Source of the DNA: Picochlorum sp. 'celeri'
Taxonomy: Eukaryota; Chlorophyta; Trebouxiophyceae
Direction of reading: 5' to 3'
Length of the DNA: 64,000 nt
Assembly (NCBI GenBank): GCA_010909725.1
Contig: JAACMV010000018.1
Location: forward strand, 434,001-498,000
A model generated the notes under the pieces. That model was not told where the DNA came from, searched no databases, and saw only the letters and a program-made list of their open reading frames with translations. The stretch's first letter is position 1; every line of letters starts with the position of its first letter. The position numbers and the translations under genes were made by a program. This document shows positions 43,596-54,170 of this stretch, one piece after another.

Positions 43596-44274
43596 ATGGC
43601 TTCTTCTTCTCCAAACGCCGTTGTGACTGAAGGATTCGAAAAACGCATTCTCTGGAAAACTGCTTCTGCTGGTGCGATGCGATTCTCTAGACATATATTG
43701 TACGTTATATGCATGATCTGTTACGGTATCATGCGTGCAGGGACAGCTGGAGCAGCATTAGGTGCCTTCTTGGCACTGGGGAAGAAAACAAAGGTCTTGC
43801 CAGCATCCTTGACTGGCGCAGCCAGTCTGGGGATGCTATCACTAGCATTCACAGGTATGTATCTTCTCTTACATCCAGAGAGCGTGTGAATGCAGTACGC
43901 TGAGGCATAAATGTGCATTCTCACACTACTTGTCTGCAGGTGCTCAAGAGTACACTAGAGCTCTGACATCATCTGATACACCGATAAATGCAGCTGTCGG
44001 TGGAGCTGCATCAGGAGCCCTTTTGTTTGCATCGTATGGAAGTAGGCCCGTCTATGGGGCAGCAATTATGGCTGCATTGGGCTGTAGTGCCGATATCTTA
44101 TTCAGGGTACTGTCTTCTTCTGCACAGAGCACGCAAGAAGACAAACCCTCGTTCTGGGACAAGATAGTCAGAAAGACGACTGATGAAGAGCGAGAAGCGT
44201 TTCTGCAAGACCGACGGCGAAGGATATTACGAGAAGATGTTCCTGACCAGAATGCTACCGGTCATGCAGATTAA
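43596..44274 (+). CDS. Small membrane protein, Tim17/Tim22/Tim23-like
   Basis: Exons 43596-43671, 43741-43854 and 43940-44274, introns 69 bp (GTGCGA...GTGCAG) and 85 bp (GTATGT...CTGCAG), giving 174 residues. The first intron is a multiple of three with no stop, so a longer reading is possible; splicing gives the smoother ASAGTAGAALGAFLALG. Gly/Ala-rich membrane segments with GTAGAALG and AAVGGAASGALLFASYGSRPVYGAAI fit the Tim17/22/23/OEP16-type superfamily. The tail is charged and ends with an Arg-rich helix (EREAFLQDRRRRILRED). Whether it sits in mitochondria, plastid or peroxisome cannot be told. Confidence 0.55.
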
Positions 44275-44355
44275 AGACATAAAAAGGCAAGGCTTCCTTG
44301 ATAATTGCGCGTTTTTTATTTATTATATATTTATTTGGGTATAGTAAAAGATGAA

Positions 44356-46482
44356 ATGAATAGGGCATTGTTGAATATACGCGTGAAGAGCCTGCCGAGG
44401 AGCAGAAACTCTGCCGGTCCACAGAAACGTTACTTGTGGTGTCAACGGAGAAGACACGTCTGCTACGCCAGTGCCAGTTCTATAATTCCTATATCAGATT
44501 TTACAACAATTTATGGTGCTGGAGATGAGCCGCACGTGTGCAGTCCTTTGCCTGCTCCAGCAGACCAGCAAGCAGACAGGAACTCGAAGCCAGTTATGGT
44601 TTACTTGCCTGGTATTGATGGGACAGGGCTTGCTGCTGCGAAACAATTTCCCATGTTGATGAAACATTTCAATCTTGTGACGTTCGTGACCCCTCCTGGG
44701 GATAGAACGTCGTACGAGGGCCTCTTGCAGATTTTGACGAATTTCATCGAGTCACTCGACTTGCCGCCTTATTTGCCAGTGTATGTGATGGGGGAGAGTT
44801 TTGGGGGGTTGTTAGCATTATCATTGGCGTCTAGATGTCCTGGTATGGTGGATAGGGTGGTTCTGGTGAACCCAGCCACGAGTTTTTCAAAGAGCCTGTG
44901 GCCACAGATTGCCCCAGTGTTGCTGAACACGCCACGGGAGGCGTATGGGGCGTTGCCTTTACTGTTGGCCCCGGTACTCGGGAATCCTATAAATTTGTTG
45001 CAAGCGTCGTTGGATGATATTCCGGAAGGAACGTCATTGGTGGATCAGGCGATTGCGTTGGTGGATGGTGCCTTTGGGTTGTTGAATCAACTGCCCATTC
45101 TGGCTGACATTCTGCCCCGGGACACGCTTGCTCACAAACTTGAGCTGTTGAAGCAGGGATGTGAGGTTGTTGAAGGGGAGGTGGGTGATGTGAAGCAACG
45201 TGTGTTTGTTCTGGTGGGTGACCAAGATTTGCTGCTGCCATCAGAGCAGGAGGGATCAAGGTTAAAAAGCAAGCTTGCGAGGGCGCATGTTCGTGTTGAG
45301 AGGGGCAGATCACATGCGTTATTGCAGGAAGGAGGGGTAGATTTAGTATCCATTATGAAGGAGGAAGGGTTTTATGTGAGCACGCGTAGACTTTCTGTGC
45401 CTGCAGTGAAGCGATACAAAGGGAGCAGTTTTGGTACACCACAACCGATAGAGTTGCCCACGGACATAGAATTGGGACGATATTCGGAGCGAGTGACATC
45501 GTTTGGTAGAAGGCTGACGAGTCCTGTGTTCATATCGACGTATATGGATGGGAACAAGGTGAGTGGGTTGGGAGCGCTGCCAATGCCTGGTGAACAGAGG
45601 CCGATCCTGTTTGTGGGAAACCATCAGTCGTTGGCGTTAGATATGGGGGTATTTTGTGAGGAAATACTCAAGACGAGGGGTATCATGTTGAGAGGGTTGG
45701 CTCACCCAGCTATATTTTCATCTGCACGGAGGGGCAACAAGGGTTCAGAGGAGGATCCTGCGAGACTTGATGCCATGCCGGCATTTATCAACGCACTGAA
45801 TGGTCGAGATAACAATGGAACTAGGAATAGAAGTTTTGAAGTGTTTCTGGAAGAGTTTGGAGCGGTGCCTGTAGGCCCTACGAATTTTGTGAGATTGCTA
45901 CAGGGAAAAGAAGCTATTCTGCTGTACCCAGGAGGTGTGAAGGAAGCGTATCGAAAGAAAGGACAGGAGTATCAGCTTTTCTGGCCACAGAAATCGGAAT
46001 TTGTGCGAATGGCAGCAAAGTATGATGCCATTATTGTTCCATTTGCGGGTGTTGGGGTTGATGATGGTTTGAACATTGTGTTGGATTCGGATGAGATGAA
46101 GGACATTCCATTCCTGGGGCAGTTGATTTCGCAGTCTTCGGAGGCTATACCGCAAGCTCGGAGGGGGGTGAATGCAGACTCTGAGGAATCTAGAGACTCG
46201 TTTGTGTCACCTATTGCTGTGCCCAAACTGCCACCAAATAGATTGTACTACATGTTCCAAAAGCCAATTGAGCTCTCAAGAGAGATTGTAGATGATAGGG
46301 AGGCATGCGAACAAATCTATCGCGACGTGAAGAAGTCAGTAGAAGATGGTATAGAATATCTATTGGAGAAGAGGAATACAGATCCTTATTCAGATTTCGG
46401 GACAAGATTGGCATATGAATCATTCCGTGGGACTGCACCCACATTTCCAATTGATGAACACGATAATGATAACAACATGTAA
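44356..46482 (+). CDS. PES: Phytyl ester synthase / diacylglycerol acyltransferase-like, chloroplast
   Basis: About 708 residues from the first ATG, with an Arg-rich transit-like N-terminus. Two catalytic parts: an alpha/beta-hydrolase domain (YLPGIDGTG, nucleophile elbow GESFGG, HALLQEGG near the His) and an LPLAT acyltransferase domain (NHQSLALD, the H-x4-D catalytic motif, and LYPGGVKEAYR). This is the plan of plant PES1/PES2. Those enzymes esterify free phytol and diacylglycerol with fatty acids in plastoglobules during chlorophyll breakdown, so it links to STAY-GREEN earlier in the window by pathway, not by position. It ends Met-TAA with an overlapping TGTAA, 43 bp from the stop of the convergent AP2 gene. 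Confidence 0.9.
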   Translation: MNRALLNIRVKSLPRSRNSAGPQKRYLWCQRRRHVCYASASSIIPISDFTTIYGAGDEPHVCSPLPAPADQQADRNSKPVMVYLPGIDGTGLAAAKQFPMLMKHFNLVTFVTPPGDRTSYEGLLQILTNFIESLDLPPYLPVYVMGESFGGLLALSLASRCPGMVDRVVLVNPATSFSKSLWPQIAPVLLNTPREAYGALPLLLAPVLGNPINLLQASLDDIPEGTSLVDQAIALVDGAFGLLNQLPILADILPRDTLAHKLELLKQGCEVVEGEVGDVKQRVFVLVGDQDLLLPSEQEGSRLKSKLARAHVRVERGRSHALLQEGGVDLVSIMKEEGFYVSTRRLSVPAVKRYKGSSFGTPQPIELPTDIELGRYSERVTSFGRRLTSPVFISTYMDGNKVSGLGALPMPGEQRPILFVGNHQSLALDMGVFCEEILKTRGIMLRGLAHPAIFSSARRGNKGSEEDPARLDAMPAFINALNGRDNNGTRNRSFEVFLEEFGAVPVGPTNFVRLLQGKEAILLYPGGVKEAYRKKGQEYQLFWPQKSEFVRMAAKYDAIIVPFAGVGVDDGLNIVLDSDEMKDIPFLGQLISQSSEAIPQARRGVNADSEESRDSFVSPIAVPKLPPNRLYYMFQKPIELSREIVDDREACEQIYRDVKKSVEDGIEYLLEKRNTDPYSDFGTRLAYESFRGTAPTFPIDEHDNDNNM

Positions 46483-46525
46483 TCACACATTACAGCAATA
46501 CAACTACTTGTTCAGTACATTTCAA

Positions 46526-48369
46526 TCAAGCATTAAATGTCTCGGTGTTATGTGGTGCATATATTTGATCTTGCTGGGCCTTTTTTGCCTCATCCTGTGC
46601 ACTGGCAGCAACTACTCCAGCATCAATCTGTGCCTCATACTGACCGGGGCCTGTTCTCCTAACGCCTTTGAACTTTGAGGTTCTCTGCCTAGCCAAATCA
46701 CTGTCTTTCATCAGTGCTCTGATCAATTCCTCTTCAGAATGAGCATTCAAAACAGGCAGAGTTGCCTTGTATATCTCTTTGGGGAAATTGATGGGTGCAT
46801 CATCACCTAGAATCTTCAATGCGGCGAGATCATGAGCTCTGCCAGCCTGATCTCGAGAGGGAAATTTACCCAGAAATATCGCTTCTTTTTTCAAACCTTC
46901 CACAACGGATCCCTCCGTCTTTTCCATCGGTTTCTCAATGTACGCATCCCAAAACAAGGACCATTTGTCCCTGGCAACCCCCCTCAAATTCACAGGTTGA
47001 CTCGAGCCGTCCTCCCCAGGCATAGTCGGCTTTTGAGGCGTAGAAGATCTCAACTCTTTTGTAACTAATGACGTAATAGACTCGTGACGATTTGTATTCT
47101 GGAACTCACGGCCATCTGAAGGGCCACCTCCAGCTCTGGCCTCTATATTAATCTCCTTTTGAAATTTGCCATCATTATTCTCTGGAATCTGAATACCTAC
47201 AAAAGGAGACATGGGTGGCTGTGAGAAACCACCATTCTTATCAAAATTCTGAAACACAGCTTTGATAATTGGGACTTCTTTATTATCCCTGGCAGTGGCC
47301 ATGAGTGCTGGACCATGCCTCAACACCTCTCCAGTCGACGGACTGCACCACACAAGACATGATTAAGTATCATCAAATCATTCTTCTCCGTCCACATACA
47401 ACAACTGTTACTACAGCGTATGAACCGAAAAAGAAATAACAACACAAGAACAACGTACTCTCTCGTGAACCCAGACTCGGCCCTTGCACTCCGTTGCTGG
47501 ACAGTCTCTGTTGACTGCCTCTGCCTTCTCCTCTTTCCTGGAGATTTCCTCGGCGAATTCTGCACACTGCCTGTCTCATATACAGGAACTTGTCCGAAAG
47601 ACACTGACGGCACTTGCTGCTGGTGGACAACGTAATGCACCTGACCAGGCTGATATGGCACTCCTGGAAGATACATGGACTGCATGTGACCTCCACCAGA
47701 CACCTGAATGAAGTTTCCCTGAGCATCTTGAATAAACATGGGTTGTTGAATGTTTCCAGATCCAATAAAATGACCTTGCAACGGCATTCCACCACTGTGA
47801 TTGGTATGAGTAGAAAAGCACGCCCCATTCTGTACATGTCCAATCTGTGGAGCACTGTGTGCATGCTGAATACTCATCGCCGACTGCTCTTGTTGCATAG
47901 TGGAATCCAACGACGCCAATACACTTCTTGCAGCGTCTGCAACAGATGCATTTTGTTGTTGATGGTGTTGCGGTATACTCTGTTGCTGGTGGTGATGGTG
48001 TGTCTGTGGCTGCTGCTGAACGTGATGATGTTCTTGATGCATCTCATGTTGTTTCGTCAAACCAGTGACAAAGTCAGATTCGAGTAGTATATGGCCATCA
48101 GGGCCGAACAAATTGTCTGGAATGTCAAGATCGAGGTACGCATCATCAGAATCCAACAATTTCCCAAAGTCCTCTGGCGTGAGATTATGCAATCCATGTA
48201 TATCATCAAATGCATGCTGGGGCAATGAATTATTCCTGAAACATTCATATGCATATCTATAGTCAGGAGGCAATCATCCATGGAGTACCTATCACACCAC
48301 ACCGCACCTTTCATGTTGATGCTGCCCACCCACCTCTGCAGCACCTTGTCCCTCTGTCTCTGGCGGCAT
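46526..48369 (-). CDS. AP2-domain transcription factor with a truncated second AP2 domain
   Basis: Exons 48308-48369, 47459-48235 and 46526-47342; introns 72 bp (GTGCGG...TTTCAG) and 116 bp (GTACGT...GTGCAG); 551 residues. The N-terminal half is Gln/His-rich with acidic patches. A basic stretch (SPRKSPGKRRRQRQS) may be a nuclear signal. An AP2 domain near the C-terminus reads NLRGVARDKWSLFWDAYI...FLGKFPSRDQAGRAHDLAALKILGDDAPINFP. A second one starts (SKFKGVRRTGPGQYEAQI) but stops after its first strands, where the sequence turns to AASAQDEAKKAQQDQ and ends. TGTAA on this strand at 46490-46494. Both introns restore the frame cleanly. Confidence 0.78.
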
Positions 48370-49214
48370 TATAGTCTCCAATATAACGCCAATGAACTGT
48401 TTGTATACGTGCTATATTTTGATCGCGTGGCAACACGAGGTCTTCTCTTGGTGAAGGTGTTACTCACTGCACACCGGAGTATGTAAGCCGGTGGTTTGAC
48501 TTGTTGACTGACTGGTCACTCTTGCTGACGTGCACACTCGAGAAGTCCTTTTCTCTCGAATAAATCCTGCAAAATAGTACATACTATTAAAATATCAATA
48601 AAAAAAATGAAAAATTCCCAGTCCTGCGCCTGGGCGTGGACTGGTCCACAGAATACCCGTCTGGTACCAACCGACCAACCAACCAACCACGTTCCCACCC
48701 CACGCACCTCCTGGAACAAAGTAATACACGCAAATATCTAGAATAAACACCAATTATAACTATTAAAGTTGATTATACAAGCGGGGGTTGAAATCCTGTA
48801 TGGATCTCCGTTTCATCTTGCCGACCCAACCAGTCGTCAACTCGTGGGACGATCGAACAATCCCCGATCCACTAAATTACGACACATGCGTATTACATAT
48901 AGATACTAATACATACCTGAATGATAATTCTGCAAAATTAATGCCAACCCAGTGGCTCTTGCGAAGCAATCTATCGCATTCCTGAGTCGGGTCAACAGAC
49001 CAGCGGGGCGCCTTTTCTGCATTTTAATTCCGAAATGGGCCTATTTAAATGTTGGCCCCGTGTACCCATCAGGGTCGTTCTTCCTGATGGTTCAAGACAG
49101 ATTTAATGGTTTTAACTATTTTATTATGGATTAGGAATAGGGATTTTGTTGTTTCGGATCCTCATACCCTGCCAACCGTACCTAATACATTTTTTACCTC
49201 TTGGAGTTGCAGAC
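48370..49214. other. Intergenic: divergent promoter region, AP2(-)/coiled-coil protein(+)
   Basis: Contains a GC-rich block at about 48625-48720 with ACCAACCGACCAACCAACC. No gene, RNA or mobile element recognised. Confidence 0.4.
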
Positions 49215-50447
49215 ATGGTAGCACGTGTCATTCGTCCGTTTCGGAATATCGATGTCTATGCTGACAAGGATCCAGGCATATTCAATATGCGAGTGTTGGC
49301 GAGAGGATCGGGCATCCATCTGGTGCCTGTATCTGGGACATTGAGACATGATGCTGTGTGTGTCCAATGCAAGGCTGGAGTCGGGCGTGGGGGATTTGAA
49401 CGAACTGGGACAAAGCAGGATGGGATTCCGCCGTTGTCTAAAGATCAGAAGCAGCTTATTGCTGCGGATTCGAGCCATCTCATGGTGCCGCAAGGGTCTG
49501 TTGGGTTTCCCTGGGTGCCTGTTTTGGTGACTGTTGGCCTCACAGTCTCCAGTCTCGCCTCGATGGTGACGGCCGTCATATTCTATATGAGACCTGCCCT
49601 CAAAGCGATGGAGCAAGCTGCGTTGTCTGCAGAGGAGGCTGCGAAAGATTTAGAGCAGGCTTCGATTGAGATGGAGAAGACGGCATTGATGTTTCAGCAG
49701 GATTTGCCCTTGACTATGAAAGAAGTGCAAAAGGCATCTGAGGAATGGGAGCTAGTAGGAAAGCAGTTGAATGTAGTATTTGGATCTGTCGCTCGTCCGT
49801 TGAGTGTGGAAAGACCAGTAGAAAAGGCAGCAGAGTCCGTGCGGACTGTGGCTCAAAAGAGCACGGCAAGGTTTTCGAGGAGGATTGTGTCCGAGACAAC
49901 GGCTGTCGCAAATGTACGCAAATCATGTGTGTATTCTTCATTGTTTTTGAATTCTGACGAAGTAAGAATTGTTGGTACTGTGTAGAATTTATGGACATCG
50001 CTCAATCAGGTTGCAGAGCAATTGGGGCTCAAAGGAGTCAGCAACGAAGCTGTGGAGGAGGCAAAGCGCTCCTTATATATAGGTAGACAGCAGCAAGAGG
50101 CACGAACATGGATTGATAAATGGAGGAGGAAGAATGCGTTGAGGGAATCTGGAAAGGAGTATAGTGATGATGTCATAGATGTATCTGGTGACACCAAGAT
50201 GAGTGTTCCTGTTGACGGCGATCAACTCATGTCAAAGGCTGCAGCAATCATCGGAGACGTTGCAAATGGGAATAATAGATCATATCATAGTACGGATGAC
50301 GATCCTGTCGCGGAGGTGTTCAATGCACTGGCAAAAGCACAGGCTGCAGCAGAGGAAGCAGCATATTTGTCAGAAGAATTGGAGCGCTGTCTTCAAAAGG
50401 CAGAAGAGGTGGGCATGTTATCGTCGTCGGATGAAGATGATTTCTGA
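49215..50447 (+). CDS. Single-pass membrane coiled-coil protein (DUF948-like), probably plastid
   Basis: Exon 1 is 49215-49913, the intron 49914-49985 (72 bp, GTACGC...GTGTAG), and exon 2 49986-50447, giving 386 residues. N-terminal 90 residues are a possible transit region. One membrane helix lies at about 101-125 (VPVLVTVGLTVSSLASMVTAVIFYM). It is followed by an Ala/Glu coiled coil (128-190, ALSAEEAAKDLEQASIEMEKTA) of the DUF948/methyl-accepting type found in plant plastid membrane proteins. The end is acidic (SSSDEDDF) after a second helical Ala/Glu stretch. Function unknown. Confidence 0.6.
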
Positions 50448-50570
50448 GTACAGAGTATTTATTACGAATATATTATTCCAAAATTATTATTGTTAGAATG
50501 TATGCATGGTATTGTACAGTGACTCTCCTCTGTTCTCGGGAAAAAATAAATGCGCTGAGGTCCTTTCATG

Positions 50571-52019
50571 TTAGGATTCCGTACAAAGGTCATCTACATG
50601 CAAAGGATCTCCATTGATGATGTCTTCGATCGACTCGCGAAGTGCAAATCCAACAACCAGACCAGCACTGACCAAGACAAGGACTCCAACCATGAGAGAA
50701 ACTATTGCAGTCATCTTGTACTTTTTTATGAGACCTGTAAGAATAAAGACACCCAAAAATCCCCCAACGAGACAGAGAGGGGCATAAAGTGCCATGTATT
50801 GCAAATTAAGGCGATCGTCGAGACCAAAGGCGACGGTTGCTGTGGTCGAGGCAAACAGAGTAATAAAGGTGGACGTGGCTGCTGCAGTCTGTGGATGCAC
50901 ATGCAACTCGAGCAGCAATGGACTGATCATCACACCTCCTCCCAAACCCACTGTACCTGATATAACGCCTAGAACAAGCATGAGCAACCAAATAAGGGCG
51001 AGTTTTGATGGCTTCCAATCCTCATCTTCCTCGTCGTCTTCATCCTGTACTCCACCATGATGCACATGCGAATGTTTTATTGGTACAGGATGGTCATGGA
51101 ACCAGATGAAGAATGCACTGCAACATGCCATCAATGCCACCTGAACACCGAGCATTGTCCACACTTGCCAGGCACATTTTGAGAAGAAGCTCTTGCCAAT
51201 CTCCAGGGCCAAAAAGGCCCCTGCAATGCTCAAAATTTCGATAAAGTGCTTCCAAGGTATTAAAGGCTTGCCTATATGACCTATGACTTTAGTTGCAGAG
51301 CGTTTAAGTTTCCGAGTTGTTGCGGTCAAGACTTTTTTATGAAGACTTTTCTTCTTCTTCTTCACATCCGTCTCCTCCTGTTCTGTATCTCCGTATTGTA
51401 ATGCTGACAATTTTTCCTGTAAATTATTCTTCTCATCCTTTGATCCCCCTTCCCGTATAGTAGTTACTGGACTATCACTCGTGCTTCCACATGTGCCAGC
51501 TTCCAGACTCTCAGTCCCATCGGTGTATATGGGTGACGCTCTTCCAGGCTCTGACGACCCAGGCTGCATATCTTCTGGCACCACCTCCAAAGATATTTTA
51601 TGCTTCCTTTCAGCTCGAACCATACGCACTCCTTGCTGAAATGTTCGGAAAGAAATCACCAGGAGAATAACAAGCAGGATGCATGAAATAATCAAACTGG
51701 GAATGATGTAATTCAACATGACTCCAATGGACATTCCCAGTACCAATGCAGGCATCAGCACCAGCGTCAAACTATAATCAATCATTGGGCGAGAATCCGT
51801 GAGAGGATTACGTTGCATAATGGAGTACACTGTTCCTCCAAGGCAGCCCCCTGCCACACACGATTGGCTCAAGGCAGCAGCAGACTTGACCGTGAACTGC
51901 ATCAACGCCGTGAAAAGAGGCACCCAAATAATCCTCCACCGATACCAGCACTCGTGGCAAGAGCTGCCATTGAATCCAAATAGCGAATCGCAAAGCCCCA
52001 GTCCAGGCGTCTCTAACAC
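50571..52019 (-). pseudogene. TauE/SafE-family transporter, 5'-truncated and frameshifted copy
   Basis: The frame encodes a 482-residue TauE/SafE-type membrane protein. These carriers export sulfite or related anions, or transport sulfur compounds. Two hydrophobic halves flank a Ser/Lys-rich loop; the second half has GVISGTVGLGGGVMISPLLLELHVHPQTAAATSTF, a family hallmark. The matching first-half motif ATSAGIGGG is present in the DNA but one frame off, because a run that has four T in the duplicate at 53.3 kb has three here (near 51927). The first 219 bp of the gene, still present in the duplicate, are missing here. So either this is a decayed copy or the assembly has errors. The 3' two thirds is intact. 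Confidence 0.7.
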
Positions 52020-52448
52020 AATCTACCCTTTATTTGGCTCAATGGAGCACTATGTATTAAATCTATTCACACAGAGAAGAGTTGTTCCAATCACTTGAAG
52101 ACTCGATCAGTTCAACTCCTATACATCTGGTACCTTGCTCCGAAACGAGAATTTCCTCAACCGAAAGCCCTATCCATTCAAACGGAATCTGACCACCCAA
52201 ATAGAAGGACAATATAGTTATATTAAGATATCTTGAACAAACGTATCATCCTTATATTCCCCTCCATCGCATGAACGCGTTCTTTCGTTGTTGTCACAAT
52301 CTTCCTCCTTGTTTAGACAACCAAGTCACTATGGTACGCGTACTCTTGTCCTAATACAGTATATGTGTTTTATTATTTCATTCTGGAGGCAAGGCGAGCC
52401 TTCAGATGGTATGCATGCATGACGAATCCAATGGGCGTGTGTTCTGTT
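51627..52448. repeat. Segmental duplication, copy 1
   Basis: Same sequence as 52971-54012 apart from scattered single-base differences and indels, and the absence of a 219-bp piece that copy 2 has at 53350-53568. Includes part of the TauE gene and about 430 bp of its upstream flank. Confidence 0.9.
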
Positions 52449-52970
52449 CTAGGCTTGGGTCATCGGCATAGCGAGCTCCCGGCATAGCGAGCCGCTATGC
52501 CATAGTCTATGCTATGCTATGCCGTTTTTTTTGGCCCGATATGCTATCTCAGAAGATCCTCCGGTCGAAAGATGGGCTTAGTAGGAGGGTGAAAGAAAGC
52601 CATCTCTATGCTGCCCAACAGAATTTGAACTGCACTTCATCGAATCATCTGATTCGCTGTGTGAAAACGTGACATTGCAACGATCTTGATTGAATCCAAG
52701 AGCATGCACCAGGACAGTCGAAGGTGAAGAATTTTATTGATCAGCTTGGCATAACTGCCTACAGCCATCCACCTTTGGTTGGTCGTCAGAAACACTTTCT
52801 TGCGGGAATTTTGTCTGGATCCTTGTCTGAATGATATATATGATTACAAATTGCTTCTAGAATACTTTTTCAAAACAAATAGAGGCCCTCTGTGGCAGAA
52901 TCAAGGCAAATATGCTGCAAATATGCTCCAGCATATCGATTTCATAACAGTTGTGCCCATCAAAGGGGTC
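52449..52970. other. Unique spacer between the two duplication copies, with hairpin
   Basis: Starts with short repeats of GGCATAGCGAGC and a hairpin GGCATAGCG-AGC-CGCTATGCC at 52481-52501, then TATGC repeats and a T run to about 52540. An open frame at 52779-53012 runs into copy 2 and is not recognisable. Could be a remnant of an inserted element. Confidence 0.45.
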
Positions 52971-53552
52971 ACTCCTGCTGAAATGTTCGGAAAGAAATCA
53001 CCAGGAGAATAAACAAAGCAGGATGCATGCAATAATCAAACTGGGGAATGATGTAATCAAACATGACTCCAATGGCATTCCCAGTACCAAGGCAGGCATC
53101 AGCACCAGCGTCAAACTATAATCAATCATTGGGCGAGAATACCGTGAGAGGATTACGTTGCATAATGGAGTACACTGTTTCCTCCAAGGCAGCCCCCTGC
53201 CACACACGATTGGCTCAGGCAGCAGCAGACTTGACCGTGAACTGCATCAACGCCGTGAAAAGAGGCACCCAAAATAATCCGCCACCGATACCAGCACTCG
53301 TGGCAAGAGCTGCCATGATCAAATACAGCGGAATTCGCAAGCCCAGTCCGCCATTTCAATTGTTAATGGCGTCTGACTGTCTACCAATTGCTCTAAAAGC
53401 CTCCGCGCTACCCGATACACCCTCTCGCCATTCTCATAATATCTCATCCGGTCAGGTATTGACCCAAGGCCGACACCGACAGCGGCAGCACACGCCACGA
53501 GTACCAGCAGAAGAAACTGCCTCTGTAGAGGCGTAGTATACTTTGCCACCAT
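52971..53552 (-). pseudogene. TauE/SafE transporter N-terminal fragment, multiply frameshifted
   Basis: The ATG at 53550-53552 opens a plausible N-terminus with a hydrophobic helix (QFLLLVLVACAAAVGVGLG) and TPLTIEMA. One frameshift later the family motif ATSAGIGGGLFWVPLF appears in frame, which copy 1 has lost. Further down, several single-base indels relative to copy 1 break the frame. The fragment stops where copy 2 ends at 52971. It shows what the intact N-terminus looked like. It has no 3' half. Confidence 0.7.
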
Positions 53553-54012
53553 TTTATCTGAAATATAAAGGCGTCTCTAACACAATCTACCCTTTATTTC
53601 ACTCAATGGATCACTATGTATCAAATGTATTCACACAGAGAAGAGTTGTTCCAATCACTTGAAGACTCGATCAGTTCAACTCCTATACATCTGGGACCTT
53701 GCTCCGAAACGAGAACTTCCTCAACCGAAAGCCCTATCCATTCAAACGGAATCTGACCACCCAAATAGAAGGACACTATAGTTATATTAAGATATCTTGA
53801 ACAAACGTATCATCCTGATATTCCCATCCATCGTATGAACGCGTTCTTTCGTTGTTGTCACAATCTTCCTCCCTGTTTAGACAACCACGTCACTGTGGTA
53901 CGCGTACTCTTGTCCTAATACAGTATATATGTTTTATTATTGCATTCTGAAGGCAAGGCGGGCCTTCAGATGGTATGCATGCATGACGAATCCAATGGGC
54001 GTGTGTTCTGTT
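52971..54012. repeat. Segmental duplication, copy 2
   Basis: Paralogous to 51627-52448, same orientation. It contains the extra 219 bp (53350-53568) that codes for the transporter N-terminus. Similarity starts at ACTCCTGCTGAAATG and ends in GTGTGTTCTGTT. Confidence 0.9.
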
Positions 54013-54170
54013 TGGGACAAACTGTTCGGGAAAGTTGGAATGAGCATCCCACTTGTACACGTTGTCCTCGTTCTTTTCCGTATTTAATATCACAATAGCA
54101 TTCATTTTATATAGTAGGAGATACAGAGAGAAGGAAACATGCGATAGAGCGGTCTACTACTAAAACAAGC
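53569..54170. other. Intergenic: flank of duplication copy 2 and NBS1 promoter
   Basis: The first 440 bp repeat the flank of copy 1; the rest leads to the NBS1 gene. No further feature seen. Confidence 0.4.

Noticed and set aside
52779..53012. 77-codon frame ending TPAEMFGKKSPGE, first read as a copia integrase end
   Set aside because: The ending comes from antisense reading of the duplicated transporter gene, and the rest shows no integrase motif.
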